This document shows positions 53,976 to 62,719 of a stretch of 64,000 nt of DNA, one piece after another; the stretch's first letter is position 1; every line of letters starts with the position of its first letter. Source of the DNA: Deltaproteobacteria bacterium (GTDB lineage: Bacteria > Desulfobacterota > Desulfobulbia > Desulfobulbales > Desulfocapsaceae); the NCBI GenBank assembly GCA_026388715.1, contig JAPLJF010000033.1:62001-126000 (forward strand), in the 5' to 3' direction. The position numbers and the translations under genes are program-made. The notes beneath the pieces were generated by a model. It searched no databases, was not told the origin of the DNA, and was given only the letters and a program-made list of their open reading frames with translations.

Positions 53976-55382
53976 ATGCCCTTTTCTTTAGACAAAGCAG
54001 CTGACAGCTACGACGTGATTGTTATCGGGTCAGGCCTGGGTGGCCTGACCACGGCCAAACGGCTTTCTTATTGCGGCCACAAGGTGCTGCTCCTTGAATT
54101 TCACCACCAGCTTGGGGGTCTTGCCACCTGGTTCAAGCGCAAAGGCCATATCTTCGACATCTCCCTGCATGGTTTTCCCTACGGCATGGTTAAGACCTGC
54201 AAAAAATACTGGACCAAAGAAATCACCGGGTCCATTGTCCAGCTCAAGAATATCGTTTTTGACAATCCGCAGTTTTCTCTGAAAACCACCTTTGACCGGG
54301 TTGATTTCACCGCCCTGTTGATCAAGAAGTTCAAGATTCCCCAGACGATTATCGATCGGTTCTTCGCCACGGTGGCAGGGATGAACTTTTACGATGACCA
54401 GACCATGACCACCCGGGAGCTGTTTGAAGAATTTTTCCCCGGCAGAACGGATGTCCATCGCCTGCTCATGGAACCCATCACTTACGCCAACGGTTCCACC
54501 CTTAACGATCCGGCCATCACCTACGGCATTGTTTTCTCCAACTTCATGAACAAGGGGGTCTTCACCTTTGAAGGCGGTACGGACAAACTCATCCAGATGA
54601 TGACCGAGGATTTGGAGCGAAACGGGGTGATGATCTGCACCAACGCAAAGGTTGACAGAATCCTTGTGGAAAAAGGGAAGGTGCGGGGTGTTGAGGTGAA
54701 CGGCAGGGTGATTACCGCCCCGGCCGTGGTCTCCAACAGCGGAATTACCAATACCATCTATAATCTGGCGGGACGGGACGCCTTCACACCGGATTTCCTG
54801 GAAAAAGCCGATGCGATCCGGGTTAACAACTCCAGTTGCCAGGTCTATATCGGGTTGAAAAAGGAAGCCGCCATTGAGGACAAGGGCGACCTCCTCTTCA
54901 CCTCCACCGCGCCTGTTTTCGACTCTTCCGAACTGCTCGACATGCACACCCGTTCCAAGACCTTCTCGGTCTATTACCCGAAGACACGTCCTGGCCACGA
55001 TCGCCATACCATTGTCGCCTCCATGAACAGCCGTTATGATGACTGGAACAGCCTCACCCCAGCCGCCTATGAAACCGAGAAACAGGCCCTCATCGAGCGG
55101 ACCCTGGTGGACCTGAATCGTTACTTTCCCGGGGTCAAGGAAAAAATTGACTGGCTGGAGGCGGCAACACCCAAAACCTTTAACCGCTACACCCTGCATA
55201 CCCGCGGCACCTCCTTCGGCACCAAATTTGAGGGGCTGGCCGTCTCCCGTTCCTTCTTCAAAGAGGTTCCCGGGCTCTTTCATGTCGGATCAGTGGGGAT
55301 CATCATGTCCGGCTGGCTCGGGGCAATCAATTACGGGGTCATCGTCGCCAATGATGTTGACGGCTATATCCACAGTGTGTAA
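53976..55382 (+). CDS. CrtI/phytoene-desaturase-like FAD oxidoreductase 2
   Basis: The protein has 468 residues. FAD motif [45 protein letters not shown] at the N-terminus; [23 protein letters not shown] at the C-terminus. It belongs to the same superfamily as the gene before it but is clearly not a recent duplicate: the middle regions differ strongly. The distinct second enzyme suggests two different steps, for example desaturation plus isomerisation, as in CrtI/CrtISO pairs. It stops nine bases before the ketoreductase start. Substrate unknown. Confidence 0.82.
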   Translation: MPFSLDKAADSYDVIVIGSGLGGLTTAKRLSYCGHKVLLLEFHHQLGGLATWFKRKGHIFDISLHGFPYGMVKTCKKYWTKEITGSIVQLKNIVFDNPQFSLKTTFDRVDFTALLIKKFKIPQTIIDRFFATVAGMNFYDDQTMTTRELFEEFFPGRTDVHRLLMEPITYANGSTLNDPAITYGIVFSNFMNKGVFTFEGGTDKLIQMMTEDLERNGVMICTNAKVDRILVEKGKVRGVEVNGRVITAPAVVSNSGITNTIYNLAGRDAFTPDFLEKADAIRVNNSSCQVYIGLKKEAAIEDKGDLLFTSTAPVFDSSELLDMHTRSKTFSVYYPKTRPGHDRHTIVASMNSRYDDWNSLTPAAYETEKQALIERTLVDLNRYFPGVKEKIDWLEAATPKTFNRYTLHTRGTSFGTKFEGLAVSRSFFKEVPGLFHVGSVGIIMSGWLGAINYGVIVANDVDGYIHSV

Positions 55383-55391
55383 TCAGACAAA

Positions 55392-56132
55392 ATGACCACC
55401 TTTATTGAGCAGAAAGTTGTTGTCACTGGGGCCAGCCGGGGCTTGGGCCGGGCCATCACCCTGGCCTTCCTCCGGCAGGGCGCGACGGTCATCGGCATCT
55501 ATGGCAGCAACAGTGAAGCGGCCAGGGCCTTCGCCCATGAATGCGGCCAGTTTGGCGACAGGTTGCAACTGCACCAGTGCAATGTCGCCGACAGCAAACA
55601 GGTAGAGGCGTTCTTTAGGCAGGTGGAAGAGGAGTTTGATGCCATTGATGTCCTGATCAATAATGCCGGCATCCGCCGCGATGGGCTCCTGGCCCTTATG
55701 GACAGCAAGGACTGGCAACAGGTCATTGACGTCAACCTCACCGGCACCTTTAATATGTCCAAACAGGCGGTACTTCTGATGATGAAGCAGAAATATGGCC
55801 GGATCATCAATATCACCTCACCGGTCGCCCATCTCGGCTTTGCCGGTCAAGCCAACTACGCGGCCTCCAAAGCGGGACAGATCGGCATGACCCGAAGCCT
55901 GGCCAGAGAAACCGCCCGCAAGAAGATCACCGTCAACTGTGTTTCTCCCGGTTTTATCGCCACCGATCTCCTTGACGATCTGAGCGCCGAGCAACTGGAA
56001 GCCCACAAAAAGCTGGTGCCCATGCGCCGTTTTGGCACTGCCGAAGAAGTGGCCAATGCGGTGCTGTTTCTTGCCGGCCGGCAGGCCTCCTACATTACCG
56101 GTGCGGTGCTGGATGTCAACGGAGGATTATAA
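55392..56132 (+). CDS. 3-oxoacyl-ACP reductase, FabG-like
   Basis: The protein has 246 residues and is a short-chain dehydrogenase. NADP motif TGASRGLGRAI near 13, INNAG near 89, active-site Ser in ITSPVAH with YAASK (Tyr-Lys) near 156, and a C-terminal SYITGAVLDVNGG. It reduces the ketone left by the ketosynthase. It lies between the second flavoenzyme and the dehydratase with gaps of 9 and 6 bases, so it is surely in the same transcript. Likely dedicated to the cluster's own ACP. Confidence 0.92.
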   Translation: MTTFIEQKVVVTGASRGLGRAITLAFLRQGATVIGIYGSNSEAARAFAHECGQFGDRLQLHQCNVADSKQVEAFFRQVEEEFDAIDVLINNAGIRRDGLLALMDSKDWQQVIDVNLTGTFNMSKQAVLLMMKQKYGRIINITSPVAHLGFAGQANYAASKAGQIGMTRSLARETARKKITVNCVSPGFIATDLLDDLSAEQLEAHKKLVPMRRFGTAEEVANAVLFLAGRQASYITGAVLDVNGGL

Positions 56133-56138
56133 TTCACT

Positions 56139-56585
56139 ATGACCCTTGACCCATTCATTACCGCCCTGATCCCGCACCGGCCGCCCTTCCTCTGGATTGA
56201 CAGGATTGTCAGTTATGAGGAGGGAACCATGGTTACGGAAAAAACCATCCCGGAAGACCTTGATATTTTCAAAGGGCATTATCCTGAACACCCGATCCTG
56301 CCGGGGGTGATCCTCTGCGAGGCCCTGTTTCAGACCGGTGCCCTGCTGATTGCCAGGATGGTACAGGATGAGCAAAAAACACAACACGGCTTTCCTGTCC
56401 TCACCCGGATTGGCGGAGCCCGCTTCAAACGTCCAGTTGGGCCGGGCAGCATCATCCAAATGCAGGTAAATCTGAGGGAAAAAGTTGCCGGTGCCTGGTT
56501 CCTGAAAGGAATCCTGCGCGTCAAAGAAAAAATCGCCGTTCAGGTTGATTTTTCCTGCACCTTGGTCTCTGACCTGAAGCCATGA
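56139..56585 (+). CDS. 3-hydroxyacyl-ACP dehydratase, FabZ-like hotdog protein
   Basis: The protein has 148 residues. It has HRPPFLWIDRIVSYEEG, the catalytic histidine in FKGHYPEHPILPGVI and the glutamate in LCEALFQTGALL. ARFKRPVGPGSII is the usual hotdog strand. It removes water from 3-hydroxyacyl-ACP to give the trans-enoyl product. No enoyl reductase is encoded in this run, so the double bonds formed could be retained in the product. The stop overlaps the start of the small zinc-ribbon ORF (ATGA). Confidence 0.92.
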   Translation: MTLDPFITALIPHRPPFLWIDRIVSYEEGTMVTEKTIPEDLDIFKGHYPEHPILPGVILCEALFQTGALLIARMVQDEQKTQHGFPVLTRIGGARFKRPVGPGSIIQMQVNLREKVAGAWFLKGILRVKEKIAVQVDFSCTLVSDLKP

Positions 56586-56794
56586 ACGATTCCGCCACAC
56601 CATCAACAGACTTTAACGACAAGGAACCGACCTTTCTCTGCCTCTACTGTGATCAAAAAAAAGTGCGCCTGCAGGGACGCTGACACCAAGCCAAGGCCGT
56701 CTGCACGGGGTGTGGAATGATCACTGCAATCGATGAATATAAAGACCAGTTAGAAGCGCGGCAGGAAAAATTATGTATTGAAGCCAGCAGTTGA
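56582..56794 (+). CDS. Small zinc-ribbon ORF with an in-frame UGA (70 aa if read through)
   Basis: This ORF is too short for the track. The ATG overlaps the dehydratase stop as ATGA, an arrangement of coupled genes. The frame reads FLCLYCDQKKVRLQGR, TGA at 56681-56683, then HQAKAVCTGCGMITAIDEYKD to a TGA at 56792. The two CxxC pairs, one on each side of the UGA, make a zinc ribbon, so the frame downstream is real coding sequence or was recently. UGA may be selenocysteine (the organism uses it in fdnG, also followed by CAC/His) or a mutated TGG. Downstream, CCGT-CTGC-ACGG is a small hairpin but lacks the G-U loop of known SECIS elements. Function unknown. Confidence 0.5.
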
Positions 56795-56980
56795 TATTTT
56801 ATCCAGATGGAGTATTTTATCAGATATTCATCTGACAGGATTACCAGAAAGGACCTCCTCAAGTTTATATATTTACGGGTTATTTGTGACAGTATAATGA
56901 ATAGTAATTTTTGAATGACACAAAACCCACAATCAATACGTTTCGCTCGCTGCGAAATCAATACCTGAAGGAATACCAAC

Positions 56981-57682
<702 letters not shown>

Positions 57683-57716
57683 AGACACATCATACTTTTT
57701 ACTGGACACGAATAAC

Positions 57717-58160
57717 ATGGGAATGGGATCAAGCAGGGGCAATGGCCCGAGAGGGTTGGTTGCTGATATTAACGTAACGCCCCTGGTGGATGTTATGCTG
57801 GTGCTGCTCATCATCTTCATGGTGACGGCCCCGATGATGACCCAGGGACTTGATGTGGACTTACCGGCAACCACAGCAAATTCACTGAGCCAGAAAGAAA
57901 CTCCCTTTGTGGTGAGCATCAGGAAAGAGGGCGAGGTTTTTTTGGACAAGACTTCTCTTGGTAAGGGCGAAACCAGCCAGGCGATGTTACTGGAGCGACT
58001 GAAAAAAATAATAGATGAAAAAGGCAAGGAGGAACTCATCTTTCTCTCGGCTGACAAAGATGTCGCCTATGGAGTGGTTGCAGTAACCATGGCTAACATT
58101 AAAGCAGCAGGATTTGCCAAGGTGGGAATGATGACCAAACCAATTGAAGAAAAGCGGTAA
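57717..58160 (+). CDS. tolR: TolR/ExbD-family protein
   Basis: The protein has 147 residues. Single membrane helix near 17-39 with the proton-carrying Asp in VTPLVDVMLVLLIIFMVTAP, then a periplasmic domain ending in FAKVGMMTKP. The PLVDVMLVLL motif is the ExbD/TolR signature. It lies 34 bases after tolQ; the tolA frame overlaps its end. Length matches TolR (142 in E. coli). Confidence 0.94.
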   Translation: MGMGSSRGNGPRGLVADINVTPLVDVMLVLLIIFMVTAPMMTQGLDVDLPATTANSLSQKETPFVVSIRKEGEVFLDKTSLGKGETSQAMLLERLKKIIDEKGKEELIFLSADKDVAYGVVAVTMANIKAAGFAKVGMMTKPIEEKR

Positions 58161-59235
58161 CGTGTCGCAGAAACATAAATCCCCACATATCCTGCCCGGC
58201 GAATGGAAGCTCCCTCTCAATCTGGCAATCGGCCTCCATCTTCTCGTCCTGCTGTCCGCCATATTTCTGCCAAAATTTCTGCAGCAACGTCCCATCCTGC
58301 CAGAAATCACCACCATTGATCTGATGAGTACCGCTGAACCTGCGGGAAAAAAAGAACCTGCGGCCCATCCTGCTGCCATAAAAGCGGCAAAACAACCGGT
58401 AAAAAAAGAGGTAAAAGAAGAGGTAAAAGAAGAGGTCGTACCGCCGAAACCTGCTGAAATAATTAAATCAGAAGTTGCAAAAAAGATTCCTCCTCCCGTA
58501 GAAAAACCCATTCCCGTTCCGGAGCCAACAGTCGCGCCTGAACCCGTAGCGAAGCCGGCACCAGCCGAGGCGATCTCCATCAAGCCATCAAAACAAAAAC
58601 AGAAAAAAGAGATCAAGGAGATCCCTGACACCCGTGCTGAAGATGCCAAAATCCGCAAAGAAGAGTTGAAAAACATTACCCAGAAGCTCCAGGAAGATGC
58701 GAAAAAAGAAAGCACCGCTCAGGAGACCATAAAACGGCAGCGGCAACAGGCTGCGGCCCGTGAGGAGTCCCGACGCGCGGAACAGGAAGCCAAACGCGCG
58801 GAACAGGAGGCCAAACGCGCGGAGCTGGAGGCCAGAATGGCGGCGGCCGACGCCAAGGACGCCCTGCGTGATCAGATTCGGACCCCAAGCGGCGGCGGCA
58901 GCAGTGCCGGCGCATCTCCGGCTGCATCCTCGCAAAGCATGGGAATACTGAATCAACAGTATTATGCCACCATCATGGCCCATATTCAACAGCACTGGCA
59001 ACCACCCGACGTCAAGACCTGGGCGCCCAATCTTCTCGCCATAGTCAGCATTACTATTGCCAGTGACGGGCAGATCGTCAGTCAAGACTTTGAACAGGAA
59101 TCAGGGGATAGACTTTTTGATCAGTTTGTCCTCAAGACCCTGGATGCCTCAAATCCACTGCCCCCGCCGCCAGCAGCCTTGCAAAAACAGCGTCTGGAAG
59201 TGGGCCTCCGTTTCAAGCCAAGCGGAATTCAGTGA
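58144..59235 (+). CDS. tolA: TolA-like protein with TonB-type C-terminus
   Basis: The protein has 363 residues from TTG 58144; a GTG at 58162, just after the tolR stop, is an equally likely start. It has one N-terminal membrane helix (LPLNLAIGLHLLVLLSAIFL), then a proline/lysine-rich and an alanine/glutamate/lysine-rich long helix (about 60-260) with repeats of the type QEAKRAEQEAKRAELEA. The C-terminal domain (about 275-363: YYATIMAHIQQHWQPPD ... LEVGLRFKPSG) is of the TonB/TolA C fold. It spans the periplasm and links TolQR to the outer membrane. Low sequence conservation is normal for TolA. Confidence 0.88.
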   Translation: MKKSGNVSQKHKSPHILPGEWKLPLNLAIGLHLLVLLSAIFLPKFLQQRPILPEITTIDLMSTAEPAGKKEPAAHPAAIKAAKQPVKKEVKEEVKEEVVPPKPAEIIKSEVAKKIPPPVEKPIPVPEPTVAPEPVAKPAPAEAISIKPSKQKQKKEIKEIPDTRAEDAKIRKEELKNITQKLQEDAKKESTAQETIKRQRQQAAAREESRRAEQEAKRAEQEAKRAELEARMAAADAKDALRDQIRTPSGGGSSAGASPAASSQSMGILNQQYYATIMAHIQQHWQPPDVKTWAPNLLAIVSITIASDGQIVSQDFEQESGDRLFDQFVLKTLDASNPLPPPPAALQKQRLEVGLRFKPSGIQ

Positions 59236-59267
59236 TTTTTAAATCCATCAGTGGTACACTCTTTGGG

Positions 59268-59312
59268 AATCGTAACGAAATAACTTTTTTCTGATCATTT
59301 CATTACGGTTCC
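59268..59312. repeat. Intergenic hairpin repeat, locus C
   Basis: GGAATCGTAACGAAAT and ATTTCATTACGGTTCC form a 16-bp stem (two G-T pairs) around an A/T-rich loop. It is of the same type as 29356-29404 (GGGCCGTAACGAAAT). It lies in the 175-base gap between tolA and tolB, where it may also reduce read-through. Confidence 0.7.
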
Positions 59313-59410
59313 TTATACCGTTTTTGCCATTCAGATGATTACGTTATTTGCTTAGAACGACATGGATATTAGAACCCTTACCTAGTTTCCTTTTACCCCC
59401 TTCAACGCAT

Positions 59411-60709
59411 ATGAAAACGATACGCTCTACAGTTACGCTCCTCTTTGGTATCCTCCTGCTCCTGGGCAGTACCACCCTTTCCGCGCATGCAGAGGGGAAG
59501 GTCTATCTCGACATCACCGCTTCGGGAACACGCAAGATCAACATAGCCGTTCCCTCGTTTACCAACACGGCGCAGCCTGGTGATGCACAGGGCCCTGGCC
59601 GCGAGATGGCCACCATCCTTGAAAAAGCACTGGAATTCCATGGGATCATTTCCATCATCCCCCCTCAGAACTACTCTGGTTCCACATCGCCTGACTGGAA
59701 GCAACTTGGCGCTGACTATGCTATCCTTGGCAGTTACTCCATGTCACCTGCAGGAATCAATTATGAAATGCGCCTTTTAGATACAGAAAAAGGTGATATG
59801 ATCCTCGGTAAAAAATATACAGGAACTATAGAGCAGAAGCAGGAAATACTCTTTAAATTCTGTGACAATGTCATCAAGGAACTCACTGGCGAACCAGGTA
59901 TTGCCTCCAGCCAGATCGCCTTTATTTCTGACAGCACTGGCGCCAAAGAGGCCTACCTGACAAACATCCTGGGCGACAAGACAAGACAAATCACCCGCCA
60001 TCGCAACCTGGTGATCTCTCCCCGTTTTACCCCTGATGGACAGAATCTCAGCTATACCTCCTATCATAAGGGCAATCAGAACCTCTATATCACCAACCTC
60101 AACCAGAGCACCTCGACCCAGGCCCTCTCAAGAAGAAAAGGGATGAATCTGGCTCCCGCCTGGTCGCCGGATGGGCAAAAAATGGTCTTGACCTTGAGCA
60201 AGGACGGAAATCCTGATCTCTATCTTCTTGACCGCCAAGGGAATGTTCTGGAACAACTGACCGCACGTACAGGAATCAATGTCTCGGCAGCCTGGTCACC
60301 TGACGGAAGACGAATCGCCTTTGTCTCTGACCGTAGTGGAAAGCCACAAATCTATCTCATGGACCTCAACAGTAAAAACGTTCAGAGACTTACCTTTCAG
60401 GGGACAGAAAATGCCGAACCCTCCTGGTCTCCCAAAGGGGATCTGCTGGCATATTCCAGCCTGACGAATGGTTCATACCAGATTTGCACCATCAATCCGG
60501 AAGTAGGGGCTAAGCCCGTTCAGGTTACAAAAGACTCTGGTCATCACGAGTCACCGGACTGGTCTCCTGACGGCAAACAACTGATCTTCGCAAAACGGGA
60601 AGGAGGCAGTCAGAAAATTTACGCCATTCTGAAAAACGGCACCTATCAGCGGCAACTTTTCTCGTTAAAAGGCAACCAAACATATCCCCGTTGGTCCTCT
60701 AAAAAATAA
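59411..60709 (+). CDS. tolB: Tol-Pal system beta-propeller protein TolB
   Basis: The protein has 432 residues from ATG 59411 (the track start is 21 codons early). Signal peptide MKTIRSTVTLLFGILLLLGSTTLSAHA; N-terminal alpha/beta domain (about 30-160); then a six-bladed propeller with repeats of the type NLAPAWSPDGQKMVLTLSKDGNPDLYLLD and VSAAWSPDGRRIAFVSDRSGKPQIYLMD. It is periplasmic, contacting TolA and Pal. In most operons pal follows, but here the next gene is cpoB. Confidence 0.96.
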   Translation: MKTIRSTVTLLFGILLLLGSTTLSAHAEGKVYLDITASGTRKINIAVPSFTNTAQPGDAQGPGREMATILEKALEFHGIISIIPPQNYSGSTSPDWKQLGADYAILGSYSMSPAGINYEMRLLDTEKGDMILGKKYTGTIEQKQEILFKFCDNVIKELTGEPGIASSQIAFISDSTGAKEAYLTNILGDKTRQITRHRNLVISPRFTPDGQNLSYTSYHKGNQNLYITNLNQSTSTQALSRRKGMNLAPAWSPDGQKMVLTLSKDGNPDLYLLDRQGNVLEQLTARTGINVSAAWSPDGRRIAFVSDRSGKPQIYLMDLNSKNVQRLTFQGTENAEPSWSPKGDLLAYSSLTNGSYQICTINPEVGAKPVQVTKDSGHHESPDWSPDGKQLIFAKREGGSQKIYAILKNGTYQRQLFSLKGNQTYPRWSSKK

Positions 60710-60746
60710 TATTTTATAAAAAGATATCATTGAACAGGTATATGCC

Positions 60747-61811
60747 ATGAATAAATCTCTTATTACCCTCCTGGTCCTTCTCTCCTTAACCCCTTTTCTT
60801 GTCCAATGCGCAAGTCAGGACGAGGTTCAAACCCTCTCCTATCAGTTACGGTCAGTAAATAAAAAGCTTGAAGATATGCAGGCCAATACTGTTGGCGAGA
60901 TGCAGAAGAAACAGGCCAGCTCATCCGGGCAGTTAAATGAGATGCAACAGGAAATTCTGGCACTCAAGGGTGAACTTGAAACAACAGCCATGACCAATCG
61001 TCAGCTCCAGGAAAAAAACAAAGGGCTGGAAAGCTCACTTCATGAGATAGTAAATAAGCAATCTTCGGAAACTGATGTCAAGATAACCCAGCTCAATGAT
61101 CAACTCAAACAACAACAGGACAGCATGGCGACCCTCCAGTCGGCACGGGTACAAGAGGCAGAACGGAAGGCCCACACCGCCGCCGAAGCTGCTGAGGCGG
61201 CAAGATTAAAGGTGAAGACAGCAGGAAGCAACCAGGGCATTGCCCATGTTCAGGCTGAACGAAAAAAACAGGTCAAGGGGCAGGCACCCGCAGCAGTGAA
61301 ACAAGAGGCAAGCACCTCACTCTCAACCGTGCATACGCCCCCAACAGCAACGGAACCAGTTTCCGCCGATGTGGCCTCAGCAACTCCAGCCGCACCAGAA
61401 CCAGCCCCGAAAAAAGGACAAGAACAGCCGGCTGCTGCGGCACCCACTGATGAGCTTTTTAATCAAGCGCAAAAGAAATATGAGGCCGGAAATTATCAAA
61501 GTGCCTACGAGACATTTGAGTCCTCTATCAACAAAAACGCCAACGGTCCCAATGCCATCCAGGCCCGTTACATGATGGGCGAAAGTCTCTACCAGCAAAA
61601 AGAATACGATCAGGCTATTCTTCAGTACCAAAAGATCATCTCCAGCCAGCCTAAACATCCAAAAACTCCAGCAGCCCTTCTCAAACAAGCCATGGCCTTT
61701 GAGCAACTCTCGGATAAGGATACGGCCAAGATCCTTTACCAAAAAATCATAACATCCTATGGCACCAGCCCCGAAGCACAACAGGCCAAGACCAAACTCT
61801 CTTCCTTGTAA
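60747..61811 (+). CDS. cpoB: CpoB/YbgF-like TPR protein, lipoprotein version
   Basis: The protein has 354 residues. N-terminal signal with a lipobox-like LTPFLVQCASQ: Cys21 is probably lipidated. A coiled coil follows (about 30-170, rich in Gln, Glu, Lys), then an Ala/Pro linker, then three TPR units (LFNQAQKKYEAGNYQSAYETFE, ARYMMGESLYQQKEYDQAILQYQKII, ALLKQAMAFEQLSDKDTAKILYQKII) as in YbgF/CpoB. CpoB co-ordinates Tol with peptidoglycan synthesis. The usual E. coli protein is 263 residues and not a lipoprotein, so this is a longer, membrane-anchored form. It is the last gene of the Tol run. Confidence 0.9.
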   Translation: MNKSLITLLVLLSLTPFLVQCASQDEVQTLSYQLRSVNKKLEDMQANTVGEMQKKQASSSGQLNEMQQEILALKGELETTAMTNRQLQEKNKGLESSLHEIVNKQSSETDVKITQLNDQLKQQQDSMATLQSARVQEAERKAHTAAEAAEAARLKVKTAGSNQGIAHVQAERKKQVKGQAPAAVKQEASTSLSTVHTPPTATEPVSADVASATPAAPEPAPKKGQEQPAAAAPTDELFNQAQKKYEAGNYQSAYETFESSINKNANGPNAIQARYMMGESLYQQKEYDQAILQYQKIISSQPKHPKTPAALLKQAMAFEQLSDKDTAKILYQKIITSYGTSPEAQQAKTKLSSL

Positions 61812-61829
61812 GAGAGTTCCGCAGACCCA

Positions 61830-62564
61830 GTGAAACAACGTCTTGACGAAATCCTTGTCATCTCTGGACTGGCCGAGAACCTGACTAAGGCCAGGGCGCT
61901 GATAGGTGCCGGGCAGGTTTTGGTCAATGAACAGTTGGCAGATAAAGCGGGTTCTCCTTTTGGCCCTGATGTCAGGATTCAAATCAAGCCAGGTTGTCTC
62001 TATGTTTCCCGGGGGGGTATAAAGTTAAAGGGCGCTCTCGATGCCTTTGCTTACGATTCCACTGGACAGTGTTGCGTGGATATTGGCGCCTCAAGCGGTG
62101 GTTTTACCGACTGTCTGCTCCAACATGGTGCCCGTAAGGTGTATGCGGTGGATGTCGGCTATGGCCAACTTGACTGGAAGCTGCGTCAGGACCCTCGGGT
62201 CGTGGTGATTGAACGCTTTAATGCCCGAACAATCAGCAAGAATCAAATCCCTGAATCTATTGAACTGGCCGTTATTGACTCCTCTTTTATCTCGCTGACT
62301 AAACTGATTCCACCCCTACTCCCCCTTTTTGGTGGAGAAATCCACCTGATTGCCCTGATCAAACCACAGTTTGAACTACCCCGTGAGAATATTCCCAAGG
62401 GCGGGGTTGTTGTCGATCCTCTGCTTCATGAAGAGGCTATCACCAAGATCCTGCGTTTCGGCGAAAAAATTGGACTGACCAGCCAGGGAGTTACCCGCTC
62501 CCCTATTGTCGGTCCCAAGGGGAACAGCGAGTTTCTGATCCATCTGACCAGAATATCAAGATGA
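61830..62564 (+). CDS. tlyA: TlyA-family rRNA 2'-O-methyltransferase
   Basis: The protein has 244 residues from GTG 61830. N-terminal S4 RNA-binding domain (1-60: KQRLDEILVISGLAENLTKARALIGAGQVLVNE), linker VSRGGIKLKGALDAF, then an FtsJ-like SAM domain with CVDIGASSGGFTDCLLQHGARKVYAVDVGYGQLDWKLR. LIALIKPQFELP and KGGVVVDP complete the family. Homologues methylate 16S and 23S rRNA cytidines; they were first called haemolysins. It lies 18 bases after cpoB, perhaps in the same transcript. Confidence 0.92.
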   Translation: MKQRLDEILVISGLAENLTKARALIGAGQVLVNEQLADKAGSPFGPDVRIQIKPGCLYVSRGGIKLKGALDAFAYDSTGQCCVDIGASSGGFTDCLLQHGARKVYAVDVGYGQLDWKLRQDPRVVVIERFNARTISKNQIPESIELAVIDSSFISLTKLIPPLLPLFGGEIHLIALIKPQFELPRENIPKGGVVVDPLLHEEAITKILRFGEKIGLTSQGVTRSPIVGPKGNSEFLIHLTRISR

Positions 62565-62584
62565 CAAATATAATAAAGTGGGTC

Positions 62585-62605
62585 CACTATCACCTCATGA
62601 TAGTG
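62585..62605 (+). terminator. Small hairpin after tlyA
   Basis: CACTATCA-CCTCA-TGATAGTG is a perfect 8-bp stem. It is followed by purines, not a T run, so it is only a weak candidate terminator in the 155-base gap before the aromatic amino acid gene. Confidence 0.35.
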
Positions 62606-62719
62606 AGAAAAAAAGAAGGATCACTTGTCTTACCCTCTAAGAATGTTTATCCTGCCTGAATAATTTAGGTACTTTGAGGAGCTTGAACACTTTTATACCT
62701 CTAACCAGCAGAATCAACC

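Noticed and set aside
54030-55283. Minus-strand ORF of 417 aa
   Set aside because: It is antisense to the second CrtI-like gene and lacks any motif.
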